64,000 nucleotides of DNA, taken from contig CM046442.1 in the NCBI GenBank assembly GCA_025506515.1, positions 107,032,849 through 107,096,848 on the forward strand, read 5' to 3'. The position numbers and the translations under genes were made by a program. This DNA is from Flaveria trinervia (Eukaryota > Streptophyta > Magnoliopsida > Asterales > Asteraceae). Each line of letters opens with the position of its first letter. Within the stretch, counting starts at the first letter, position 1. The notes under the pieces were generated by a model, which was not told where the DNA came from, searched no databases, and saw only the letters and a list, made by a program, of their open reading frames with translations. Positions 10,931-22,680 of this stretch are shown here, in pieces.

Positions 10931-11992
10931 GGCTTTGGATTTGACAAACCCAAACTTGCTGTTGGTTGGGTTCTAAGGGAAACTGCCTTCCAGTTCTCTT
11001 GAAGAACTTCTTTGCTCTGTAGGTTAAAAGAGCTATTTATTGGACAATGTCCACGTACTCCACATCATCTAGACTGAAGCAATCTAGATCATAAAAACAG
11101 TATTGAAAATCACTAGAGTGTCCACTTCCTGAGACAAAGGCACAGTTGTCCTGAAAGAAACTATGCTAAGTTTGTTGAGACCTTGGAGTCTCAGGAAATT
11201 TGATGTAAGGTCCATATGAGCAGGATGGTTATTGGGTGTAAGTCAGGTACTACTGAGGTTGTGTGGGTCCTGAGCCTTAAGCAACCATCAAGGCGTTTCT
11301 AGCAGGAAGACTCAGGGGTCTGCTCGTCTGATGGCTTTTCTTGCTCTACATCTCTAAACAGTATCCATCAAGGATGCCATAAAGTTTAGTCATAGTGAGA
11401 TTGTTCAAATTCTATGTTATCTTGATAGAGACAAAGTAGAATGTCCACTCATTAGGAAAAGCACTCATGAACTTTTTTGTGGGGTCTTTAAGTTCAAGAG
11501 TAATATTCACAGACTGAAGGGAGGAAATAAGATCCATGTACCTGAAATATTGCTGGCTGAGAGTCTCTCCAGCAATATAGGTGAAGTTCTCAAACTGCTG
11601 CTTCAGTGAGTCCTTCTTAGAGTCATTTGAGTTAGAGTACATTTGAGCAAGTATATCAAACAGTTCTTTAGCTAACTTGAAATGCTCAAACCCCACCATG
11701 ATGGAGTTGGGTATTGCAGTAATAAGAATAGTCATTGCATTGTTGTGAACGTCCATCTTCTTCCGGTCCTCATCAGAATAGCCTTCAACAGCTTTCTCTA
11801 TCATGGCACCGTTTTCACCAGGTGCTGCCACCTTGGGTTATACGGACCATTGACAATAGAATGTCACATTTTGATGTCTTGATACCTGATGAAGCCTTCC
11901 ATGTGTCTGCTCCATGGCCTGAAATTTTCAGGAGTAATGATGGGAGTTTTAGTCATAGTTCCCATCTCTACTTCAGACTTGCTGAGGGCCAT
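10931..11992 (-). pseudogene. Copia-B gag, N-terminal part (broken)
   Basis: The minus-strand start codon is the complement of 11990-11992. The first residues include EVEMGTMTKTP, and a stop follows at about codon 40. The 11412-11831 frame continues the capsid-like region, with the motifs LAKELFDILAQMY and LSQQYFRYMDLI typical of copia retrotran_gag_2/UBN2 proteins. It then degenerates to KSKAKCYNCN at 10931, where Copia-A interrupts. The equivalent in Copia-C is at 57755-58572. Both halves together are one broken gag. Confidence 0.8.
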
Positions 11993-12068
11993 TTTTGAGT
12001 GAGTTGTAAGGAGGAGTGAAAAACAGGTTGATTTGGATGGTAAGATCTCACAATCAAGAGACTAAAGA

Positions 12069-12080
12069 GCTCTGATACCA
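12069..12080 (-). promoter_or_regulatory. tRNA-iMet primer-binding site of Copia-B
   Basis: The minus strand reads TGGTATCAGAGC two bases inside the LTR boundary at 12083. It shows that the LTR on its right is the 5' LTR of a minus-strand element. Confidence 0.8.
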
Positions 12081-12082
12081 AT

Positions 12083-13196
<1,114 letters not shown>

Positions 13197-13660
13197 CATG
13201 TGTGTTTGTGTTTATATATTTAATTATAAATATAAGGGAACGCTATCCGAAAAAGCCCATTGTATATAAAATCACACCACCACCCGGACCTCTTCATCTT
13301 CTTTCTTGCTACACCTTACCACCCTGATATCCCTACCCTCCGCTCTCTTTCAAAACTAAAAAAAATGTTTTGATACACCATAAATAGTCCACTACAATCA
13401 TATATAAATTTAAATAAACATAATAATTAACTTTTTTTGTTCTAAGTCCAAGTCCTAAATGTGAGCATGTAGAAGTCCATCTTATCTGCATTTCCAATGA
13501 TTAAACACAGGTTTGTATCTATGGATATATTGAATATAGACTGAAATAATTTAATTTTTATGGTAATGTCAAAACTTATAATGCAATTGTAATACATAAA
13601 ATACAAACCCAACATAATCAAACCTAATCACTGAATTGACTCGATCCGCAAACAAAGTCT
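13197..13660. other. AT-rich spacer, no gene seen
   Basis: Unique-looking AT-rich DNA. No coding frame with a recognisable domain and no RNA gene is visible. Confidence 0.6.
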
Positions 13661-13811
13661 TATATATATATAGATATATATATAGATATATATGTATATG
13701 TATATGTATATGTATATATATGTTATATATATGTATGTATATATGTATATATGTGTATATATATACATATATATTATATACATACATATATATAGATACA
13801 CACACACTTAA

Positions 13812-13849
<38 letters not shown>
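13661..13849. repeat. Second TA/TATG microsatellite
   Basis: Mixed TATATA, TATATG and ATACATAC tracts, ending in a pure (TA)n run of about 30 bp at 13817-13848. Frames across it encode only I/Y/M-rich low-complexity strings. Confidence 0.9.
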
Positions 13850-13851
<2 letters not shown>

Positions 13852-14218
13852 TCCGGTTTCAGTCACACACGGGCAATCAAATGGGGTGAGTTTTTAAGCC
13901 AATAAGCCTATCATTATTTCAATGGTTTTGTATAAATAATGATTATGCTAACATCTAATTTAACTATGAACATATAATTACAGGTAATAAAATTAAATTA
14001 TTAGAATTGAATTTTAAATAAAATAACAGGACTACTAATTGATTGGATATCGACGCATGATTTTTTAAAATTTAAAACACATAAAAATAGACTATGAACA
14101 CTCGCTAGATAGTTATATATAATTTAGATAACGAATAGGTAGGATAGGTACCAAAATTCCTCATGGGTTAACCTAAGGAAAAATGTTGTATGTTATAATA
14201 ACATAATGATATAAAGAT
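13850..14218. other. AT-rich spacer, insertion target of Gypsy-B
   Basis: No gene seen. The last bases (14219-14223, TAAAT) are the left copy of the Gypsy-B target-site duplication. Confidence 0.6.
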
Positions 14219-14223
14219 TAAAT

Positions 14224-16171
14224 TGTAAGGCCCCATTCCCGGGATGCTTACAGTTGGTAAATCATTGCACATAAAACATAAAGCTTTACATTTAACCTTC
14301 ATAAAACATCGCAGCGGAATATTAAAATAACTTTTCATTTCATTATAAATGTTTTTGTAAGTTAATACAATCGTTCATTTCAAAACATCATTCGTTCACA
14401 TTACAATGCAAAAACATTAAACAAAAGAATGTCATCCAAATCATACTTTACTTTCTTTTACAAACATACTTTATCTAGGGTTAAGCGACAAGTAAAAAAT
14501 ACTTTACTTTCTTTTAAAAACCATCCTTTACTTTCTTTCAAATCATAACAGTCTTAGAACGTGATCACACATCGTACGTACACATAGATAATAGTTATTA
14601 TCTTCATCATCGTTCATTTTGTACTTTTATTGTCTTTTCGTTTTTATCTAGGTCATGTCATGTGCTTAACCCCCCTTCTAGAGCACCAAGCAATTCATCT
14701 AGGGTTAAGCGACAAGGCCCCATACATCTGGTCAATCATAAAAGATTGAACCCTGTGTGCATCCTCATAGGGTATTTAACCCGCACACAGTTGAGCAGAC
14801 AACCCCTCATTGGGTGTGAACCTCCATACATATGATTGATCACACGAATCAAGCCCCAGTGTGCATCCTCATGGGGTAGCTAACTCGCACATGGTTGAAC
14901 TAACACTCCTCATTGAGTGTGAACCTCCATCTTGCAAGACTTTCTTACGTTCGTTCGTTCATTAATGCATCTATTCTTCATTTCGTTCCCCTTCTCATTA
15001 TCTTCCACTTTACGTTACATAATAATTTTAATTTCATTCATTAACATACAAGGTAAAGCCACGGGAAGACAATCATACAAAGCAGGGAACATAATAAACA
15101 TACAACTTCATCATACGAGGCATAAATCATACATACATAAAAACATGCATAAGTAACAATCTTACATCAACATGCGTGCCCATCATAATTCCTATGACCT
15201 CAAAAGTCAAAATATGTGAACCCCTGGGAACCTCCCAAGTCAAAGCCTACCTATACGCATCTCCCCGAAAGTCAGAAAGTTAAACTATGCTCTCCCGGGC
15301 GTATGAGCCCTATTTGGGCATATGGGCAACTTTCAGTCGCATGGTCTCCCAGGCGACTAAACATTAGGCAAATGAACCCAATACGGATGGATCCTATGCT
15401 AACAAACCTTATGCGGATGAACATCTATGCGAATTGAGCCAATGTGGATGAACATCTATGCGAATGGACCTAATGCGGATGAACCTAGGCGTATGGACCC
15501 TAGTCGCATGACCCCCATGGGAATGAACCTCAGTCGCATGACTCACAAGCGTATGGACTCCAGTCGCACGACTCACATACAAATGAGCCTCAGTTGCATG
15601 CCATTCGGTCGCATAGACCTAGCTAATGCAGAATGAAGTTCATCCCGAACCCAATCTCCACTTTTCGGCCTCCAAACCCTCTCAAACCTGTTCTAAGCCC
15701 AAATTAAACATCCTAAACCTTAAGAATACATACCACAACACCATTCAAGCACACACAAGCCCAAAAGCAAACCCCACTCCCATCACACACAAACACATAC
15801 ACACGGGTTCAACACACACTTCAAAAATGGGTTTTACTATATGTTCCAGCACCAAATCAATTGAAAACATGTAAAAGAGGGGTCCTAGAACTCACACAAA
15901 CAACCCCATCGAGTAGAGCTTCAATCCAACCCGCTACACCTCAACCTTAACGCTCGAATCCACGAAAACCGAAGCGTGAAACCACTTTTCTTCCCCTTTT
16001 CTCTCTATAGCCGAAAATTATGAGTGTGGGGGAGGGTGTGGGCTGCCTTCCCCCTCTTATACCCCCACTCATTCAAGATATTTCCCGTTTTGGCAAGTTT
16101 GGTCCCTCGACTTTAGACTTTATTTCTTTTCTTTCTCTTGTCAACTTCATAGAAAATAACCGGGTGTTACA
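14224..16171 (-). repeat. Gypsy-B 3' LTR
   Basis: 1948 bp, from TGTAAGGCCCC to GGGTGTTACA. Compared with the 2000-bp 5' LTR it lacks a segment of about 90 bp (equivalent to about 22899-22990). In that place it carries a patch containing ATCTAGGGTTAAGCGACAAG (about 14475), which recurs at 14698. It retains the ~103-bp tandem duplication (about 14755 and 14859) and the GCGGATG/CAGTCGCATGACT block (15355-15612). Confidence 0.9.
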
Positions 16172-16184
16172 AGTCCACCCCCTT
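16172..16184 (-). promoter_or_regulatory. Polypurine tract of Gypsy-B
   Basis: The minus strand reads AAGGGGGTGGACT directly before the 3' LTR. This is the plus-strand DNA primer expected in gypsy elements and confirms which LTR is 3'. Confidence 0.8.
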
Positions 16185-16271
16185 AAATAGGTTTCATCCT
16201 CGAAATCTATTATTCCTTCAACAGACGTGGGTAATGTTGTCTCATCTCTTCTTAGTCTCCCACGTAGACTC
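16185..16271 (-). pseudogene. Gypsy-B pol tail: end of chromodomain
   Basis: In minus-strand frame this continues the chromodomain split off at 18681, with STWET followed by degenerate codons and a FEGIIDFED-like end (stops present). The copy of the target repeat at 16267-16271 (GACTC) marks where the solo LTR entered. The distance from here to the polypurine tract is normal for this type of element. Confidence 0.7.
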
Positions 16272-16830
16272 TATAAGGCCCCGTTCCTGGAAACCTCACA
16301 GTTGGTCAATCACAGCCACTATAACATTAAGCATTATATTTATGCAAACTTAAGCAGTGGAAATAACTTATCAAAAACCATTCGTTTCATTTAAAACACT
16401 GTTGTTAAGCAATACATCATCGTTCAACTGTTTACAAAAGTATTGTTTTACTGCATTACAAAACAACATCAACATACAATACAAATGGATGTCAGTCTTT
16501 CCCTACCGAGTAGCTTCACCCTCGTGCCATCCTCAGCAATAACCACCTGCCAACTGAAAATGTATAAAAGTCAGTGTTGTTGAGTGAGTTCTAGTTTAAA
16601 GTAATAAAATACTTTCTATATGTTGTATATGAAAATACTTTTTTCTAAAAAACACAACTCTGTACTGTATATGCGAGCACGCATTAACTATATGAACAAA
16701 TACTGTTCGTTCTCTTTAGTGTATGCCTTGTCTATTCTGTAACTTTTTTATCTTTATCTTTCACCATCTGTATGGATCAATGAGCAATACCCCAACTATA
16801 TGCACGATGGGAAAATGGGTGATGGGCCAT

Positions 16831-17271
16831 CTATATCCCTCGAAAGGGTCAACTATATCCCTCGAAAGGGTCAACTGTATCCCTCGAAAGGGTCAACTGT
16901 ATCCCTCGAAAGGGTCAACTATATCCCTCGAAAGGGTCAACTGTATCCCTCGAAAGGGTCAACTGTATCCCTCGAAATGGTCAACTATATCCCTCGAAGG
17001 GTCAACTGTATCCCTCGAAATGGTCAACTGTATCCCTCGAAAGGGTCAACTATATCCCTCGAAAGGGTCAACTATATCCCTCGAAAGGGTCAACTTTATC
17101 CCTCGAAAGGGTCAACTTTATCCCTCGAAAGGGTCAACTATATCCCTCGAAAGGGACAACTGTATCCCTCGAAAGGGTCAACTGTATCCCTCGAAAGGGT
17201 CAACTGTATCCCTCGAAAGGGTCAACTGTATCCCTCGAAAGGAAGGGTCAACTGTATCCCTCGAAAGGGTT
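16831..17271. repeat. 22-bp tandem array, 20 copies, with W-box core
   Basis: I count 20 copies of a 22-bp unit with core CCCTCGAAAGGGTCAAC, varying mainly at one or two positions (CTATAT, CTGTAT, CTTTAT). One copy has lost an A and another carries an extra GGAA. On the minus strand, the element's sense, most units contain TTGACC, the W-box bound by WRKY factors. The CCCT...AGGG arms make part of each unit a small inverted repeat. Because 22 is not a multiple of 3, two frames stay open across the array and give spurious 184-residue proteins. Confidence 0.95.
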
Positions 17272-17679
17272 CTGTGAACTGTATACAAGGCCGACCCAAT
17301 CACCCAGGACATGCTGCAAAGGTCCTGGTCCCGTGGGCAATATGGGGTAGCTAATCCGCAACACGGTCGAGCTAACGACAACATGGTCGTGTCACTCCTG
17401 TAAGCTTGCAAGAGTTGTTAACATTTTATTAATGTTCCTATTCTTTTCTTTATTGTTCTTTCTCTTTATTATTACGATATACTTTACATTACGATAATAA
17501 ACATACCACGTAAAGTCACATACTATAAGTAATAATAATATTAGCAATATTAATAATAAGGAACAATCATAACCATGCATGACACATCATCATAAATAAG
17601 CCCCAGTCAACCCTTGGTCAAAACCCTAAAAGCACTAACTCCGAGAAAATTATGTAAAAATATCTAACTGCTTAGGCAC

Positions 17680-18045
17680 TTTGGCACTATTTGGGTGCAT
17701 GAGCCCTGTTTGGGCGTTTCATCACTATGTAGGCGCATCAGCCAACACTTAATCATTTTATCACTTAGGCGCATGAACTATTCAGGCGCATGGGCACTAT
17801 TCGTGCGTATGAACACTTAGGCGCATGAGTTATTGAGATGCATGGACACTTAGGCGCACGAGCCACTTGGGCGCATGGGCACTGTTGGGGCGCATGGACC
17901 ACTGTTCAGGCGCATGGGCTATACTTAAACATTTCTAAGGTAATCTTAGGCGCATGGGCTACTGGTTAGGCTCATGGATTACACTTAAATCTTTCTAAGG
18001 CATTTTCCAGGCGCATGAGCCTTATCTAGGCGCATGGACCTCCTG
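17680..18045. repeat. GGCGCATGGACC-type degenerate repeats in the solo LTR
   Basis: About 15 degenerate copies of (A/G)GGCGCATG(G/A)(G/A)C with variable spacers. This block takes the place of the GCGAATGGACC block in the Gypsy-A and Gypsy-B LTRs and looks like a diverged form of it. Confidence 0.7.
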
Positions 18046-18680
18046 TGTAACATGGTTCTAGTCTGTCTTCAAACCCAATCATCAAACCCATCTGTTCTAA
18101 GCTTAACATGGCTATTCTAAACATGAATAACCTATAAGCATCAAGAATTATCATCCAACATGCATAATACATACGGGTAAACATACATAAGCTTTGAAAA
18201 TCGTTTTAATACATTTTCAGCCCCAAAGATGTTTAAACAAGTAAAAACAGGGTCTAGAACTCACCTGATGCAACTTGGGTGTTTCTTCCTTTCTACCCCT
18301 TTGCAACTGAGTTCAAACGCCTAAAAACAACACCAAACACACACACCCGAGCACATACACAAACACATAAGCACATAAGCATATAACTAGGATAAAACCC
18401 GTCATAAACAATTAAAAACCACGAATTCTTACCTTGAATTCGATTTCTTCTTCTTCTTCTCCCTCAAACTCGAAGTTCTGCTCTCTCTCTCTCTCTCTCT
18501 CTAAAATCGAAAGAAAGTGTGATGTGAAGGGAGGGTGGGTGGCCATGCCCACCTTTACACCAACTTTTGAAAGATTTGTCCTTTTTGGACACTTTTAGTC
18601 CCTCCACTTGGACTTTATTGCTTTTCTTTCATTTATTCTTCACGTATTGTCTTTTTAAAATAACTGGGTGTTACAAACTC

Positions 18681-21500
18681 AGATCCCTTCCTGTGCTTCC
18701 ACTGTACACGCACAAGTGGAACCACTTTATTCCTCACCCTCTTCTTTTTTCGATCAATGATTGCCACTGGTTGCTCCACATAATTGAGCTATTCATCTAC
18801 CTCGATATCCTCCAGTGGTACAACCATATCCTCGTCTGCCAAAAATTTCCTCAGATGAGATACGTGGAATATCGGATGAATTCCACTTAACTCATCTGGT
18901 AACTCCAATCTATAGGCCACCTCTCCTACTCTAGAAATGATTCGGAAAGGCCCTATGTAGCTTGGGCTCAACTTGCCCTGCTTTCTAAACCGAATGATAC
19001 CCTTCCAAGGTGAGACCTTCAACATACCCATGTCACCCACCTAGAACTCAATCGGCCTATGTTGTTTATCAGCATACGACTTCTGTCTATCTTTGGCTGC
19101 CCTCATGAAGGCCTTGATCTTTTCAAGCTTCTCAGTCGTAGCCTCGATCACCTCGATGCTTCATAACTCTTTCTGACCAATATCACCCCAACAAACGAGT
19201 GTTTTGCATCTCCTACCATATAGCATCTCATAAGGAGGCATACCAATGCTGGCATGATAACTGTTGTTATATGAGAACTCAGCTAATGGTAACTGGTCAT
19301 CCTAACTTCCTCCAAAATTGATAACACATGTCCGAAGCATATCCTCTAATGGCCGAATGGTCCTTTCTAACTGACCATCCATTTGGGGATGATAAGCCGT
19401 GCTAATATGCAACCTCGTCCCCATCGCGTCATGGAATTTCTTCCAAAATTTAGATGTAAATCGGGTGTCACGATCAGACACAATAGACACCTGCACACCA
19501 TGATGACTTACAATTTCCTTGATGTATAGATCCGCCAACCTCTCGAATGAATATGTCTCTCGGATCGGTAGAAAGTGAGCACTTTTCATCAAACGGTCAA
19601 CTATAACCCATATGGCATCATACCTTTTCGGGGTACGTGACAGCTTTGTAATAAAATCCATGGTGATGCGCTCCCACTTCCATTCCGGTATATCCAAAGG
19701 TTGGATCTTCCTATACGGCTTCTAATGCTCTATCTTCCCTTGTAGACAAGTAAGGCATTTACTCACATACTCCACCACATCGTGCTTTATACCCGGCCAC
19801 CAATAATCTTTCTTCATGTCTTGGTACATCTTTGTAGCACCAGGATGAATAGAGTATCGAGTCTTATGAGCTTCATCCAAAATCTTCACCCATATATCCC
19901 CAAAACGAGGAATCCACATCCTCCCGAATTGAGTTCTAACACCAAGCGTGTTTTCACCCAATTTTGCGACCAGACCTCTCATTGGTTTAGAGTTAAGATG
20001 ATTTTCTTTCAATGCCTCATCTTGAAACTCTTTGATTTACTTCATCATGTCGGAGGTCATGATCAACTGGTATGCTTTCACCCGAACTGGTTCGGGTCTC
20101 TCTTTCCGGCTAAGGGCGTCTGCCACCACATTGGCTTTGCTCGGATGGTAATGGATCTCGTAATCATAATCCTTTATGAGCTCCAACCATCATCTCTGCC
20201 TCATGTTCAGGTCCTTCTGCTCAAAGAAGTAATTCAAACTCTTGTCGTCAGTGAATATGGTGCACTTCATCCCATAAAGATAGTGTCTCCAAATCTTTAA
20301 CGCAAAGACCACTACTGCTAGCTCCAAGTCATGAGTAGGATAATTGGCCTCACGTACCGTTAATTGTCAGGATGCATAGGCTATAACCTTCCCTCTCTAC
20401 ATTAACACACACCCCAACCCCGAGTAGGAAGCATCAGAATAAACCACCAGATCTTCACTTCCATCAGGTAATGACAGAATAGGAGCTTGAGTCAACCTCG
20501 CTTTCAATTCTTCGAACGCCTTCTCTTGAGCTTGACCCCATACAAACTTTACATCTTTCTAGGTCAACTTGGTTAGTGGAGAAGCGATCTTAGAGAAGTC
20601 TTGAATGAATCTTCTATAGTAGCCCGCCAAAACCAAGAAACTACGAATCTCAGATGACGTCTTTGGAGACTTTCATTGCATCACCGCCTCTATCTTTGTC
20701 GGGTCCACCATAATCCCCTCGGGACTCACCACATGACCCAAGAATTGAACCTCGCGCAACCAGAACGCGCACTTAGAGAACTAGGCGTACAACTTCTCTT
20801 TCCTTAGCGTCTCCAAAACCTCCCGAATGTGCCCGGCATGCTCTATCTCGCTCTTCGAATAAATCAGGATATCATCAATAAACACAACCACTGATTTATC
20901 CAACATTGGCCGACACACTCAATTCATCAGATCCATAAAAGCAGCTCGCGTATTGGTCAAACCAAAAGACATGACAAGAAACTCGTAATGACCATAGTGC
21001 GTGCAAAAAGCTGTTTTAGGGATATCCTACTCCTTCACTTTCAACTGATGGTAACTAGATCGAAGATCAATCCTTGAAACACAAACTGGCACCTTGAAGC
21101 TGATCAAACAAGTCATCAATTCTTGGTAAGGGGTAGCGGTTCTTTATCGTCAACTTATTCAGCTCATGGTAGTCAATACACATCCTCATACTACCGTCTT
21201 TCTTCTTCACAAACAGGACCGGAGCACCCTAAAGGAGAGATACTCGGTCGAATGAACCCCTTATCAAGCAGCTCTTGCAATTGCTCCATCAACTCTTTCA
21301 TCTCAGTCGGAGCCAACCGATACGGTGCCTTGGCAACAGGTTGGGCACCCGGTATCAAGTCAATCTGGAACTCGATCTCTTGGTCAGGTGGCACTCCTGG
21401 TAAGTCTTCTGGGAACACGTATGGAAAGTCACACACAACCGGTACATTAGACAGTTGTGGTGTTAGCATATCCACATCCTTTAAACGTGCTTGCTCAGGC
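18681..21500 (-). pseudogene. Gypsy-B pol: RT, RNase H, integrase, chromodomain (broken)
   Basis: In the element's direction: the RT N-terminus (DFPYVFPEDLPG, KAPYRLAPTEMKEL; 21475-21191); the RT catalytic motif FIDDILIY near 20880; RNase H with YSDASYSGLGCVL near 20420; the integrase H2C2 region (AHKTRYSIHPG ... CLTC; 20012-19722); and the catalytic core with D (TMDFITKL), D (VSDRDTRF) and E (QLERTI), all retained (19697-19302). The C-terminal region VGDMGMLKVSPWKG ... FHVSHLRKF (19040-18789) is followed by the first half of a chromodomain (RVQWKHRKGSE) at 18681. Scattered stops break it, for example near 19735, 19303 and 19041. The protease is missing: the frame passes from gag sequence to RT near 21500. 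Confidence 0.88.
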
Positions 21501-22331
21501 AGGGATCATGTGCCTATGGATATCCGCCGGCAAGCCCTGAACATACCTTTTAATTTTTCGTGACATGGGTGTCACTTGGTCCGGCATCAGACGTGCCATC
21601 TCATTGAATTTGGTGGTGTACTACTGATGTGTCATCGTTCTCGCCTCCAGCTGCAAGAACTCTCTTTCCACCTTATCCATTTCCCTATGAGGACAAAACT
21701 CCACAATCACCAACTTTTTTAGCTTGGACCATCTCATCCTCCCAATAGCCCGACTACCCACAGCTTGGACAATATTGTCCCACCAGCATAAAGCTGAGTC
21801 CAGGAAAGAATGGGCAGCAAACTTCACTTTCTTGTCTTCCTGGAACTCGTTGATATTTAGAACAACTCCCATTTCTCTCACCCACCGGTGAGCAATAGCA
21901 GCAGTGTCGTTACCATTAAAAGTAGGGGGCTTGCATCGTTGAAACACCCCGTAGTTACAGACTCGTGCCGCCTCCGGCACAAGCTCTTCTTCTTCCTCTT
22001 CTTATTCTTCATCAGACAAAACCGTCTCAGTCTCGGGTTGTCTTCTTTGGCCCGTAGGTCTACTTATTTCCTTCCTTTCTCCTTTCCTGACAGCCTTAAT
22101 AACTTTAGTCACCACAGATGCTAAGATTGTCTGCATGACCTGATGCACCTCTTCGACAACAGCCTCCTTCACTGAGGCCCTTATGTTTGCACTCTCATCA
22201 CCACCCTCTGGATGAGGGGTCTCTGGTTCCTCATGAACCACCTTTTCAACTCTGGGACTTCCTCTCTTGGGTCGCGGTTCAGCACCACGACCTCCACCAC
22301 TTGAAGCCTTCAAAGATCTACCACCGGCCAT
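21501..22331 (-). pseudogene. Gypsy-B gag (truncated)
   Basis: The start codon is the complement of 22329-22331, and the basic N-terminus begins MAGGRSLKASS. One stop lies near 22002. The capsid region (Retrotrans_gag) follows at 21980-21621, with ALCWWDNIVQAVG and a Glu-rich end; another stop lies near 21620, then KIKRYVQGLPADI. The expected zinc knuckle and the whole protease are absent, and the sequence joins RT near 21500. This is an internal deletion of roughly a kilobase judged from the usual order of the family. Confidence 0.85.
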
Positions 22332-22664
22332 CTACACACACACTGAAAGATTCAAACACCAACACAGTCATTCAAGGGAACAACTTAGTTTATGTCAAGT
22401 ATAGTAAGTCCCTAATTACAGTGGCTAGTTATGATTAGCCACTTACTTTACTCTTCATATCCCAAGCATCACCTATCCTGACTACATCAGTATCTAAATC
22501 TACAAACAACACATAACCACATAATATGCACACATAATACCAGTTAACATTACGAAATACCTAATGGCACGCAGCTACTCAGACTGGCATCCCTTCCCTT
22601 TCTGTCCCATTCTCAGTTTAATTTTAGGTTTATTTTGAAATTTTACCCGTTTCACTTAAATTTT
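22332..22664 (-). other. Gypsy-B leader
   Basis: An untranslated leader between the primer-binding site and gag. It matches the Gypsy-A leader at 1085-1418 closely. No separate signal is recognised. Confidence 0.8.
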
Positions 22665-22678
22665 GGCTCTGATACCAA
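22665..22678 (-). promoter_or_regulatory. tRNA-iMet primer-binding site of Gypsy-B
   Basis: The minus strand reads TGGTATCAGAGCC, two bases from the LTR start at 22681. This is the standard initiator-Met primer site. Confidence 0.9.
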
Positions 22679-22680
22679 CT

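Larger units (their letters stand above)
16272..18675 (-). mobile_element. Solo gypsy LTR inserted in Gypsy-B chromodomain
   Basis: About 2.4 kb. It starts TATAAGGCCCC and ends GGGTGTTACA, like the other gypsy LTRs of the window, and is flanked by GACTC (16267-16271) and AACTC (18676-18680), a 5-bp duplication with one change. Removing it rejoins the chromodomain codons. No internal gag or pol lies between its ends, so it is a solo LTR left by recombination between two LTRs. It contains a 22-bp repeat array (16831-17271), a GGCGCATG-type block (17680-18045) and a (CT)n run (18481-18502). It differs in length and repeats from the Gypsy-B LTRs, so it comes from a related but distinct subfamily. 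Confidence 0.85.

Noticed and set aside
16831..17271. Possible CRISPR array
   Set aside because: Units are contiguous with no unique spacers, in a plant LTR, with no cas genes. It is a simple tandem array.
16723..17354. Two overlapping 184-residue ORFs with a 22-residue repeat
   Set aside because: They are produced by the 22-bp DNA array, which has no stop in two frames. They lie inside a solo LTR and read against its sense.
19782..21563. Plus-strand ORFs of 172 and 146 codons
   Set aside because: They lie antisense to Gypsy-B RT and integrase, which have clear catalytic motifs on the minus strand.
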